Shown: positions 1 through 6,580 of the stretch, piece after piece
How positions within the stretch are numbered: the stretch's first letter is position 1
Layout of the letters: each line of letters starts with the position of its first letter
DNA from: Acidimicrobiia bacterium
GTDB lineage: Bacteria > Actinomycetota > Acidimicrobiia > Acidimicrobiales > AC-14
Assembly (NCBI GenBank): GCA_019243595.1
Contig: JAFAUA010000086.1
Location: 1-13,650 of the forward strand
Direction of reading: 5' to 3'
Length of the DNA stretch: 13,650 nt
The notes under the pieces: model-generated
What the model was told of the DNA's origin: nothing
What the model saw: the letters and a program-made list of their open reading frames with translations, nothing else
Databases searched by the model: none
Translations under genes and position numbers: made by a program

Positions 1-1
1 G

Positions 2-718
2 GCGTTCGACCAGTTGGTCAGCGAGGCGGCCAGGATCCACTACCGCTCCAACGGCGATTTCTCGGTGCCGCTCGTGGTGCGCTCGCCCTGGGGCGGCGGC
101 GTGCACGGGGCGCTCTATCACTCGCAGGCGATCGAGGCGTTCTACGCGCATGTCCCCGGGCTCAAGGTCGTCGCCCCGTCGACGCCCGCCGACGTCGCCG
201 GCATGCTCCGCGAGGCCGTCGACGATCCCGACCCGGTGCTGTTCCTCGAGCACAAGAAGACCTACCGGCTGGTGAAGGGGCTCGTTCCCGAGGGCGACTG
301 GCGGGTGCCGATCGGTGTGGCCGACATCGCCGTCCCCGGCGACGACCTCACCATCGTCACCTACGGCCTGCATCGCCACATCTGCACCGAGGCCGCGGCC
401 GCGCTGGCCGAGGAGGGCATCTCCGCCGAGGTCGTCGACCTGCGCACGATCTCGCCGCTCGACCGCGACACCGTGCTCGCGTCGGTCACCAAGACCGGCC
501 GCCTGCTGATCGTCCACGAGGACAACGTCAGCTTCGGCGTCGGCGCCGAGGTCGCGGCGCTGGTCGCCGAAGAGGCCTTCTACGACCTCGACTGCCCGAT
601 CCGCCGCCTGGCCATGCCCGACGTGCCCGCCATGCCCTTCGCCGCCCCTATGGAGGCAGCGGTGAGCATCGGCGCCGACGCCGTCGTGGCCGCCATCAAG
701 GAGATGGCCGCCCACTAG
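2..718 (+). CDS. Alpha-keto acid dehydrogenase E1 component, beta subunit (5'-truncated)
   Basis: Partial gene: the frame is already open at base 2, so the true start lies left of the window, and the TTG at 14 is an internal leucine. The 238 visible residues are the end of the pyrimidine-binding domain (SPWGGGVHGALYHSQ, then LKVVAPSTPADVAGML) followed by the transketolase C-terminal domain (LTIVTYGLHRHICTEAA, VVDLRTISPLDRDTV, LLIVHEDNV). The tail PAMPFAAPMEAAVSIGAD resembles branched-chain 2-oxoacid dehydrogenase E1 beta. With E1 alpha and thiamine diphosphate, this family decarboxylates a 2-oxoacid and hands the acyl group to the E2 lipoyl domain in the cytoplasm. The E1 alpha and E2 genes are not in the window, so the substrate (branched-chain, pyruvate or acetoin) cannot be fixed. 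The gene ends at TAG 716-718. Nothing suggests a pseudogene. Confidence 0.9.
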   Translation, partial: AFDQLVSEAARIHYRSNGDFSVPLVVRSPWGGGVHGALYHSQAIEAFYAHVPGLKVVAPSTPADVAGMLREAVDDPDPVLFLEHKKTYRLVKGLVPEGDWRVPIGVADIAVPGDDLTIVTYGLHRHICTEAAAALAEEGISAEVVDLRTISPLDRDTVLASVTKTGRLLIVHEDNVSFGVGAEVAALVAEEAFYDLDCPIRRLAMPDVPAMPFAAPMEAAVSIGADAVVAAIKEMAAH

Positions 719-798
719 GGAGGAATTTGCCCGCCCTGGGTAGAACTGCGCGGTAGCGCTCAGCCATTAACGGCGAGCGACGGAAAAGGCGGACCCCC
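719..798. other. 80-base intergenic region before the secreted-protein gene
   Basis: This is the longest gap between confident genes. It holds no ATG on the plus strand. It contains a weak 4-bp stem (GCGC 748-751 with GCGC 756-759), a TAGAAC hexamer at 741-746 that is one base off the actinobacterial TANNNT -10 pattern, and the AAAAGG sequence at 784-789 that could act as ribosome binding site for a CTG start at 799. No convincing terminator for the E1 beta gene is visible. Confidence 0.4.
784..789 (+). promoter_or_regulatory. Candidate ribosome binding site deciding a CTG start
   Basis: AAAAGG lies nine bases before CTG 799 and 27 bases before GTG 817. It is the main argument for CTG initiation of the secreted protein. 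The match to the anti-Shine-Dalgarno sequence is only moderate. Confidence 0.35.
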
Positions 799-1578
799 CT
801 GAAGCTCTGGCTCGCGGTGCTCTCGGTGCTCCTGGCGGCGACGGGCTCAGCCGTCGCCCTCCAGCGCAGCGGTGCCGCCACGCCGAGTGGCGCAGCGTTG
901 GTCGCGGCCACCGCGCCGGCCGGGAGCGCGGCGCCGCCGGCGACAACCGCTCCGGCCACGCCGCCCCCGACCTTCGCCTGCCACGACGCCCCGGCCGCCA
1001 CCCAGGCCGCCGACGGCTCGCCTGCCATTCGCCTCAGGGCGGCGGCCAAGCCCACGACCTCGACGACCACGGTCGCGCCGGTCAGCACCCCAGCCCCGGC
1101 GGCCCCGGCGGCGATGTCAGCAGCGGCCGCCCCATCGTTGGCCGATGCCTCCTGTCACCCGACACCCGACCAGGCGGCGGCCGCCCAGAAGCTGGTCGAC
1201 GACACTCGCGCCGCCATCGCCCGTTTCGACCGCCCGAGCGACGCGGTGATGGCCGGGTACGTGGCGTCGTGGTCGGACAACTCGGCGTACACGCACGTGG
1301 CGCACTACACGAACTGGAACTACTGGAACGACGGCCGCGTCTTCGACCCCAACCACGTCGAGGGCCTGCTCTACGGGTACACCGCCCGCCACGGCACAAT
1401 CCTGTTGGGCGCCTTCTACCTGGCCGAGGGGGACAACAAGCCCGACCCCGGCGGTTGCCTCATGCAGTGGCACCAGCACAACGGCTCGGGGCCGTGGATG
1501 ATGCACGTGTGGACGGTGCCGATGCCCGGCGGCCCCTTCGACCCCGACCCCGACCCCGCCTACATCGCCAGCCTCTGA
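799..1578 (+). CDS. Secreted protein of unknown function with Ala/Pro/Thr-rich linker and His/Trp-rich C-terminal domain
   Basis: I do not recognise a named function. From CTG 799 the protein has 259 residues. Residues 1-20 look like a signal peptide: Lys2, a hydrophobic core, and AVA before Leu21. Residues 25-115 are a low-complexity Ala/Pro/Thr linker typical of exported actinobacterial proteins. The C-terminal part (about 120-259) is folded-looking, with motifs HYTNWNYWNDGRVFDP, GLLYGY, GGCLMQWHQHNGSGPW and MMHVWTVPMPGGPF. The clustered histidines could bind a metal, which is inference. Start choice: no ATG exists upstream back to the in-frame TAG at 754. CTG 799 has AAAAGG nine bases upstream and gives a good signal peptide. 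GTG 817 would remove Lys2 and has no ribosome site. ATT 766 would add a basic n-region (residues NGERRKRR) but is a rare start. The reading frame is clear and only the start is uncertain. Confidence 0.75.
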   Translation: MKLWLAVLSVLLAATGSAVALQRSGAATPSGAALVAATAPAGSAAPPATTAPATPPPTFACHDAPAATQAADGSPAIRLRAAAKPTTSTTTVAPVSTPAPAAPAAMSAAAAPSLADASCHPTPDQAAAAQKLVDDTRAAIARFDRPSDAVMAGYVASWSDNSAYTHVAHYTNWNYWNDGRVFDPNHVEGLLYGYTARHGTILLGAFYLAEGDNKPDPGGCLMQWHQHNGSGPWMMHVWTVPMPGGPFDPDPDPAYIASL

Positions 1579-1584
1579 CCACAG

Positions 1585-1611
1585 GGGCCAGTCTCTAGAG
1601 GACCGAGGCCC
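1585..1611. terminator. Possible hairpin between two convergent genes
   Basis: GGGCC (1585-1589) can pair with GGCCC (1607-1611), and GTC (1591-1593) with GAC (1601-1603) inside it. The perfect 8-bp palindrome CTCTAGAG sits at 1593-1600. It lies between the stop at 1578 and the opposing stop at 1595-1597, where a bidirectional terminator would be expected. There is no U-tract, and part of it overlaps the last codons of the lipoprotein gene, so this is weak. Confidence 0.25.
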
Positions 1612-2200
1612 TCTCGGCCGGCGGCGGGGGAGGTGGCGGTAGTGCGGGCGGAGGCGGCGGTGGCGGCTCTGTCGGCGCACCCTCTTCTCGGGGCGGGGGC
1701 CGCAGCGGCGCGCGCCCTGCAGCCACGGCGGCCAGGGCGGCGGCGGCCACCACGATCACGAGGGCGATCGCCGCGATCTTCGGGCCGCGGAGGTGGTCAT
1801 CGCGGCGGTCGGCGGCCGGGTTCAGGCGGAAGTCCCGCAGCAACTTGAACTGGCGATCGGTGAGGAGGGGCCCGCCGGCCGTCGCCTCGTCGCGGACGAA
1901 CACCGCGCTGTTGCCCTTGCGGGGGACGTAGAGGTCGACCGTGCCCTGCCCGTCGATCGTGCTGTGGGTCTGCCAGACGGGGACCGGCTTCTGCGTGCGG
2001 AACTTGGGATCGGGGGACCGGTAGGACGCGAGCGTGACGGTGCGGTCGACGGTGACGCCGGTGAAGCCGACGCGCGCGAGCGCCTGCCGGGCGAACGTGC
2101 GGGCATCGGTCCTGGTCATCGCCGGCTGGCTGCCGCACGCCGTCGCAGTCACCATGAGGGCGCCGGCGAGGAGCCAGGTCGCGGGCCGCCTCCCCCGCAT
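1595..2200 (-). CDS. Small lipoprotein with C-terminal membrane segment and polyproline tail, unknown function
   Basis: I do not recognise a family. From ATG 2200 the protein has 201 residues. Residues 1-21 are a lipoprotein signal peptide (RR at 4-5, hydrophobic core, ATAC) with Cys22 as the likely lipidation site. Residues 23-140 form a small extracytoplasmic domain. Residues 142-161 are a transmembrane helix (IAAIALVIVVAAAALAAVAA), and 167-195 are proline-rich with two P7 runs. A lipid anchor at one end and a helix at the other would pin the domain to the membrane at both ends, with the proline tail in the cytoplasm. ATG 2200 overlaps the response regulator stop by one base (TGATG), with GGGGAG just upstream, so I prefer it to the in-frame GTG at 2215. 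This is the last gene of the purF-purM-regulator array. Possible EF-P dependence at the proline runs is inference. Confidence 0.75.
   Translation of the reverse strand: MRGRRPATWLLAGALMVTATACGSQPAMTRTDARTFARQALARVGFTGVTVDRTVTLASYRSPDPKFRTQKPVPVWQTHSTIDGQGTVDLYVPRKGNSAVFVRDEATAGGPLLTDRQFKLLRDFRLNPAADRRDDHLRGPKIAAIALVIVVAAAALAAVAAGRAPLRPPPREEGAPTEPPPPPPPALPPPPPPPAERASVL
1619..1666 (-). repeat. Polyproline-coding tract, G-rich on the plus strand
   Basis: This is the coding sequence for residues 179-194 of the lipoprotein, two PPPPPPP runs separated by AL. On the plus strand it is a near-unbroken series of GG, GGG and GGGGG runs spaced by one or a few bases, which could fold as two-tetrad G-quadruplexes. 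It lies just past the stop of the convergent plus-strand gene. Confidence 0.6.
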
Positions 2201-2619
2201 CACTCCCCGCCGCACCGGTCGATCAGCTCGCGGCGGTGGCGCTCCAGCTCTTCGGGCGGGCTGCTGACGGCGCGGGCGACGACGTCGACGAGGTCGTCGG
2301 GATCGAACGGCTTGGTGATGTAGTCGAGCGCGCCCGACGTGAGGGCGCGCACGATGTCGCGGTCGCTCGACTTGGCCGAGACGACGATCACCCGCGGTGC
2401 GTTCTCCCGCTCGGACAGGGCGCGCAGGACGCCCCAGCCGTCCATGACCGGCATCATGATGTCGAGCAGCACGACGTCGGGGCTGGCCTCGTCGATGCGC
2501 GCCAACGCCATCTCGCCGTCGGCCGCAAGGACCGTGTTGTAGCCGGCCGCCTCGAGGTTGACGCGCAGCAACAACAGCACATCAGGCTCGTCGTCGACGA
2601 TCAGGACGATGTTGGCCAT
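2200..2619 (-). CDS. Single-domain response regulator (CheY-like receiver)
   Basis: The protein has 139 residues and consists of one receiver domain, with no DNA-binding or enzymatic output domain. Visible landmarks are the acidic pocket D9-D10, phosphoacceptor D53 in LLDIMMPVMDGWG, the switch residue S81 in VIVVSAKS, and K103 in the YITKPF motif. All key residues are present, so phosphorylation is expected. No histidine kinase lies in the window, so it is an orphan here. Its output would have to be by protein contact or by phosphotransfer in a relay. The frame stays open upstream, but the real start is ATG 2619: the protein begins MANIVLIVDDEP exactly as the family does, and the codon overlaps the purM stop by one base (TGATG). 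Its own stop overlaps the lipoprotein ATG in the same way, which suggests coupled translation of all three. Confidence 0.92.
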   Translation of the reverse strand: MANIVLIVDDEPDVLLLLRVNLEAAGYNTVLAADGEMALARIDEASPDVVLLDIMMPVMDGWGVLRALSERENAPRVIVVSAKSSDRDIVRALTSGALDYITKPFDPDDLVDVVARAVSSPPEELERHRRELIDRCGGE

Positions 2620-3650
2620 CAGACGATGCTGACCGCTCCCGAGCCTGCGACGACGGCACCGATCTCGACCGATCCGACGCCGTGCGACCGCAGGACGTCG
2701 TGGGCGCGCTGGACGTCGTTCGGTGGAACGACCGCGACCATCCCGATGCCCAGGTTGAACACGCGCGCCATCTCGTCGTCGCTGACATCGCCGAGGCGTT
2801 GGATCTCGGTGAAGATCCTCGGCACTTCCCACTGCGCCCGTTCGACGACGGCATCACACGAGCCCGGCAGCACACGCGAGACGTTGCCCGGCAGCCCGCC
2901 GCCGGTGATGTGGGCCAGACCGTGGACATCGACCTCGCGCGCGAGGACGTTCAACGCTTGCGCGTAGATGTCGGAAGGGCGAAGGAGCTCGTCGGCGAGA
3001 GAGTGGTGGGCACCCGGCCAGGCGGGCCCTTCGAGGCTGAGGCCGGCGACGTCGAGCAACACGCGTCGGGCCAGCGAGTAACCGTTGCTGCGCAGGCCGT
3101 CTGAGCGCAGGCCGATGAGCCGGTCGCCCTGCGCGACACGCTCGCCGGTGATGAGGGCGTCGCGCTCGGCGACGCCGACCGTGAAGCCGACGAGGTCGAA
3201 CTCGCCGGGCTCGAGGGCGCCGGGATGTTCGGCCATCTCACCGCCGATCAACGCACAGCCCGCCTGCCGGCAGCCGTCGACCATGCCGGCGACGAGGCCC
3301 TCGACCTGATCGGGCTCGAGTCGGCCGACGGCGATGTAGTCGAGGAAGAACAGGGGCTCGGCGCCCTGGGCGGCGATGTCGTCGACGCACATGGCCACCA
3401 GGTCGACCCCGATCGTCGTGAACCGGCCGGTGGCTTGGGCGACGAGCGCCTTGGTGCCGACGCCGTCGGTCGACGACACGAGGATGGGGTCCCGATATCG
3501 CTGCGGATCGAAGGCGAACAGCCCGCCGAAGCCGCCAATGTCGCCGACGACCTCGGGCCGGAACGTGCTGCGCAGCCGGTCCCTTATCCGGGCGACTGCC
3601 TCGTCGCCGGCGGCAATGCTGACTCCGGCACCCTCGTAGGTCTCACCCAC
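2619..3650 (-). CDS. purM: Phosphoribosylformylglycinamidine cyclo-ligase (AIR synthetase)
   Basis: This enzyme catalyses the fifth step of de novo purine synthesis, the ATP-dependent closure of formylglycinamidine ribonucleotide to aminoimidazole ribonucleotide in the cytoplasm. From GTG 3650 it has 343 residues, the normal family length. Landmarks are TYEGAGVSIAAGDEAV at the N-terminus, GDIGGFGGLF (37-45), STDGVGTK (60-67), IGGEMAEHPG (135-144), SDGLRSNGYSLAR (183-195) and ITGGGLPGNVSRVLP (248-262). A longer frame runs up to 3809, but its first 53 residues are an arginine-rich shadow of purF, and GTG 3650 gives the expected N-terminus. This start overlaps the purF stop by eight bases, and the gene's stop overlaps the response regulator ATG by one. 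purF-purM adjacency is common in actinobacteria. What is odd is the non-purine company on both sides. Confidence 0.95.
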   Translation of the reverse strand: MGETYEGAGVSIAAGDEAVARIRDRLRSTFRPEVVGDIGGFGGLFAFDPQRYRDPILVSSTDGVGTKALVAQATGRFTTIGVDLVAMCVDDIAAQGAEPLFFLDYIAVGRLEPDQVEGLVAGMVDGCRQAGCALIGGEMAEHPGALEPGEFDLVGFTVGVAERDALITGERVAQGDRLIGLRSDGLRSNGYSLARRVLLDVAGLSLEGPAWPGAHHSLADELLRPSDIYAQALNVLAREVDVHGLAHITGGGLPGNVSRVLPGSCDAVVERAQWEVPRIFTEIQRLGDVSDDEMARVFNLGIGMVAVVPPNDVQRAHDVLRSHGVGSVEIGAVVAGSGAVSIV

Positions 3651-5187
3651 TGATGCTTCGAGGGACGAGGTCGGCGCCACTCGACGAATGGTCGGCCCCG
3701 TCGACGGCGTCGCCGCCCCTCGCAGACGCGGCCAGCGGCACCTCGATCGGGTACTCCCCGGTGAGGCACGCCGTGCAGAACCCCGACCGGGCCGTACCGG
3801 TGGCGGCAACGAGGCGATCGAGCTCGAGGTAGGCGAGCGAGTCGCACCCGAGGTACTCGCGGATCTCGCCGACCGACATGCTGGCGGCGATCAGCTCGGT
3901 GCGCGTCCCGAAGTCCATGCCGAAGAAGCACGGCCACGCGACCGGTGGCAGCGAGATGCGGAGGTGGACTTCGGTGGCGCCCGCCTCGCGAAGCATGCGC
4001 GTGAGCGCCCGCTGGGTGGTGCCTCGCACGATCGAGTCGTCGACGATGACCACCCGCTTGCCGGCGATGTTCTCCCGGATCGGATTCAGCTTCATCCGGA
4101 CGGCGCCGTCGCGCTCGCTCTGACTGGGGGCGATGAACGTGCGGCCGATGTAGCGGTTCTTCACCAGGCCGTGACCGAACGGGATGCCCGAGCGCCGGGC
4201 ATAGCCCTCGGCGGCGGGGATGCCGGACTCGGGGACCGGCACGACCATGTCGGCCTCGACGGGCGCCTGCTCGGCAAGCTGCTCACCCATGCGCTGGCGG
4301 GCGGTGTGCACGGTCTGGCCGTAGAGCTGGCTGTCGGGGCGGGCGAAGTAGACGAACTCGAAGAGGCAGAGCTTCGGATCGACCGCCTCCGGCGGGAAGG
4401 GGTGCAGCGACCGTGTGCCGGTGGCGTCGACGACGACCATCTCGCCCGGCTCGAGCTCGCGCACGAAGTGGGCGCCGACGATGTCGAGAGCCGGTGTCTC
4501 CGACGCCAGCACCCAACCGCCCTCGAGGCGCCCGAGACACAGCGGGCGGAAGCCGTTGGGGTCGCGGACGCCGATGAGGTGACTGTCGTCCATAATCACG
4601 AACGAGAAGGCGCCCTGGAGCCTGGGCAGCACCTTCAGCAGCGAACGCTCGAGGTCGCGGCCGTCGCTCAGACGCCCCTCGCCGTCGGCAATGATGGCCG
4701 ACGACAGCATCTCAGCCACCACGTCGCTGTCGCTCGTCACCGTTCCGCTGAGGGTTGCGGTCTCCATGGCCAGACCCTTGGTGTTGACCAGGTTGCCGTT
4801 GTGGCCGAGGGCGAACCCGGCCTCGCCGACCGAGCGGTAGATGGGCTGCGCGTTCTCCCACGAGCTCGATCCGGTGGTCGAGTAGCGAACGTGGCCGATG
4901 GCCAGGTGGCCCTGCAGCGGTGCCAGCGTGCGGCTGTCGAAGGCGTTGGTGACCAGCCCCATGTCCTTGACGACGGTGATCGTGTCGCCGTCGCTGACCG
5001 CCAGCCCGGCCGACTCCTGGCCTCGGTGCTGCAGGGCGTGGAGGCCGAGGAACGTCAGCTCGGCCACCGCCTTGCCCGGCGCGTACACGCCGAAGACGCC
5101 GCAGAAATCCCGCGGCGCGTCATCCCAAACAGGGGGAGGGGGCACGGGTCCATTCTCGCGCAGGGACGGGTCGTTCCGGCTCACCAC
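3643..5187 (-). CDS. purF: Amidophosphoribosyltransferase
   Basis: This enzyme catalyses the committed step of purine synthesis: glutamine plus PRPP gives 5-phosphoribosylamine. Numbered from GTG 5187 it has 514 residues. The class II glutaminase domain begins at Cys29 in DFCGVFGVYAPG, the nucleophile exposed after propeptide removal, and carries RYSTTGSSSWENAQP (101-115). The phosphoribosyltransferase domain has the PRPP loop VVIVDDSIVRGTT (379-391). Four cysteines match the Fe-S ligands of the Bacillus subtilis-type enzyme: C274 in KLCLFEF, C420 in WPCFFGMD, and C471 and C474 in FCTACLTGEYP. An Fe-S enzyme with a cleaved propeptide is therefore expected. The start is ambiguous: GTG 5187 overlaps the membrane polymerase stop by seven bases, GTG 5184 by four (GTGA), and GTG 5145 would shorten the propeptide. 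No good Shine-Dalgarno is visible, which suggests coupling to the upstream gene. The C-terminal 35 residues are a variable tail. Confidence 0.95.
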   Translation of the reverse strand: MVSRNDPSLRENGPVPPPPVWDDAPRDFCGVFGVYAPGKAVAELTFLGLHALQHRGQESAGLAVSDGDTITVVKDMGLVTNAFDSRTLAPLQGHLAIGHVRYSTTGSSSWENAQPIYRSVGEAGFALGHNGNLVNTKGLAMETATLSGTVTSDSDVVAEMLSSAIIADGEGRLSDGRDLERSLLKVLPRLQGAFSFVIMDDSHLIGVRDPNGFRPLCLGRLEGGWVLASETPALDIVGAHFVRELEPGEMVVVDATGTRSLHPFPPEAVDPKLCLFEFVYFARPDSQLYGQTVHTARQRMGEQLAEQAPVEADMVVPVPESGIPAAEGYARRSGIPFGHGLVKNRYIGRTFIAPSQSERDGAVRMKLNPIRENIAGKRVVIVDDSIVRGTTQRALTRMLREAGATEVHLRISLPPVAWPCFFGMDFGTRTELIAASMSVGEIREYLGCDSLAYLELDRLVAATGTARSGFCTACLTGEYPIEVPLAASARGGDAVDGADHSSSGADLVPRSISG

Positions 5188-6566
5188 GCGGCGTGGGTGT
5201 GCACCTCGTCGTGCACCGCGACGTCATCCGGCGGCCCGTGTATTCGGACCGTGGCGAATACCGCGATCAGCACCCACAGCCAGCGGTCCCACCCGAAGTT
5301 GACGACCCATGACGAGGCGAACAACCCAAGGACAGCGGCCAGGGCGGCCGCAGCCATGGGATCGCGGTTCTGCACCGAGAAGAACTGGAGGGCCAGCGCG
5401 GCCACGATCACGATCGCGCCGATGAGGCCGAGGATCCCGGCGGTGACCAGGATGCCGAGGATGAAGCTGTGCGGGGGCGCCAGGTAGCGGAACCCCGCAC
5501 CAGTGAGTCCGTTGCTCCGGATCAACGCGTACGTCTGTTCGCGGAGCAGGTCGCGACCCTGGTTCGAGATCACGGCGTTCCCGCCACCCTGCAGGCGGAC
5601 GATCGTCTCGGTGCCGGAGAAGAGACCGGGCAGGAGCACGGTGACGAAGAGGCCGGCGAGGGCGACGCCGACGAAGGCGGCAAAGACACGGGCCGACTTG
5701 ATGGCGATGAGAAAGAAGGCGACACCCGCCGCCACCATCAGGACTGCGCCGCGTGTGCCGCTGCCGAGCACGCCGTAGGCGCAGCCGCCGGCGACGATGA
5801 TGCCGTAGACCCGCCGCCTGCCGGTGGAGCTGGTCGCCAAGCCGATGCCGACGAGCACGGCGACAGCAGAGATCGTCCCATAGAACACGGGGTGGGTCGT
5901 CAGGCCCAGGGAACGGCCGCCGGGCTGGCTGCCCTGGCTGATGGCGTACAGAACGCTGGCGAGGGCGCCCGCCCCGAAGGCTGCCGCCACAGCCCAGCGG
6001 TCGCGCACGCTCGGACGCCAGAAGCGGACGGCGAGGAGCATCCCGATCGTGACGATGAGGAAGCGGAAGAGGTCGCCGTAGCGGATGGGGATGGGACCGA
6101 ACGCCGAGCCCTGGTACACGCCGCCGAGCCCCGGGAACGGGTTCACCTTCGGTTCGAACATCGTCCCGAACAGGCCCCCGGCGGCGAGTAGGAGGGCGCC
6201 GACGACGAAGGGTGTGATGTTGGGCGTCGTGGGACGCGGGCGGCGGCGGCGGAGCACCAGACCCGCCACGACCAAGGCGAAGGCGAGGTCGCTCAGGTTG
6301 AGTCCCTTCGCCAGCTTCAATGACGGGGTGGCGGCGAAGAACGCGGTCGCTTCCATGAAGCGTGTCGTCATGTCGCGCGGCGCTCGGAGCTTCGGCAGCG
6401 CGTGGCCGGGTGAGGCGACCCACGCCGAGAAGGCGAGGGCGATGACGACGAGGGCGAGGGCGACGACCGCCGGAAGGACGCCCCAGGAGACGCCGGCGAC
6501 GAGCACGAACGTCATCAGCACGATGGCGACGGCGGTGCGCCGCCAGCGCCGGGCTTCGGGATCCAT
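5181..6566 (-). CDS. O-antigen ligase / Wzy-polymerase-like multispanning membrane protein
   Basis: The protein has 461 residues and roughly 10-12 hydrophobic segments, for example around 11-50, 93-105, 118-134, 168-181, 192-208, 228-245, 253-268, 273-311, 367-398 and 404-440. Features shared with the Wzy_C/O-antigen ligase family are LGLTTHPVFYG (220-230, His225), the SGTRGAV motif (269-275, Arg272) and a long periplasm-side loop ending at APPHSFILGILVTAGILGL (363-381, His366). Family members polymerise undecaprenyl-linked repeat units or ligate glycans to an acceptor. Polymerase is the likelier role here, because the Wzz-like gene lies 14 bases upstream and the tyrosine kinase just beyond it. 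The C-terminal tail is polar, with several His and Asp residues. The start is ATG 6566, with no clear ribosome site. The stop overlaps purF, which is unusual company. Ligase versus polymerase cannot be settled from sequence alone. Confidence 0.85.
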   Translation of the reverse strand: MDPEARRWRRTAVAIVLMTFVLVAGVSWGVLPAVVALALVVIALAFSAWVASPGHALPKLRAPRDMTTRFMEATAFFAATPSLKLAKGLNLSDLAFALVVAGLVLRRRRPRPTTPNITPFVVGALLLAAGGLFGTMFEPKVNPFPGLGGVYQGSAFGPIPIRYGDLFRFLIVTIGMLLAVRFWRPSVRDRWAVAAAFGAGALASVLYAISQGSQPGGRSLGLTTHPVFYGTISAVAVLVGIGLATSSTGRRRVYGIIVAGGCAYGVLGSGTRGAVLMVAAGVAFFLIAIKSARVFAAFVGVALAGLFVTVLLPGLFSGTETIVRLQGGGNAVISNQGRDLLREQTYALIRSNGLTGAGFRYLAPPHSFILGILVTAGILGLIGAIVIVAALALQFFSVQNRDPMAAAALAAVLGLFASSWVVNFGWDRWLWVLIAVFATVRIHGPPDDVAVHDEVHTHAAW

Positions 6567-6580
6567 CGCCGCGGTATTTC

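Noticed and set aside
748..759. GCGC-GGTA-GCGC hairpin as terminator of the E1 beta gene
   Set aside because: A four-base stem without a U-tract is expected by chance at this GC content.
1117..1680. 187-codon frame on the minus strand
   Set aside because: It is antisense to the secreted-protein gene, is rich in Arg/His/Val repeats and has no recognisable motif.
2620..2832. Longer response regulator frame starting at 2832
   Set aside because: The added 71 residues are an arginine-rich shadow of purM. ATG 2619 gives the exact family N-terminus and overlaps the purM stop.
3651..3809. Longer purM frame starting at 3809
   Set aside because: The first 53 residues are Arg/Pro/Ser-rich and lie within purF coding sequence. 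The family N-terminus starts at GTG 3650.
3688..5487. 599-codon open frame on the plus strand
   Set aside because: It is antisense to purF and to the end of the membrane polymerase gene, both certain. The translation is low-complexity and charged with no family motif, a typical shadow in high-GC DNA.
5469..6191. 240-codon frame on the plus strand
   Set aside because: It is antisense to the membrane polymerase. Its Gly/Asp/Glu-rich composition reflects reverse-complement hydrophobic codons.
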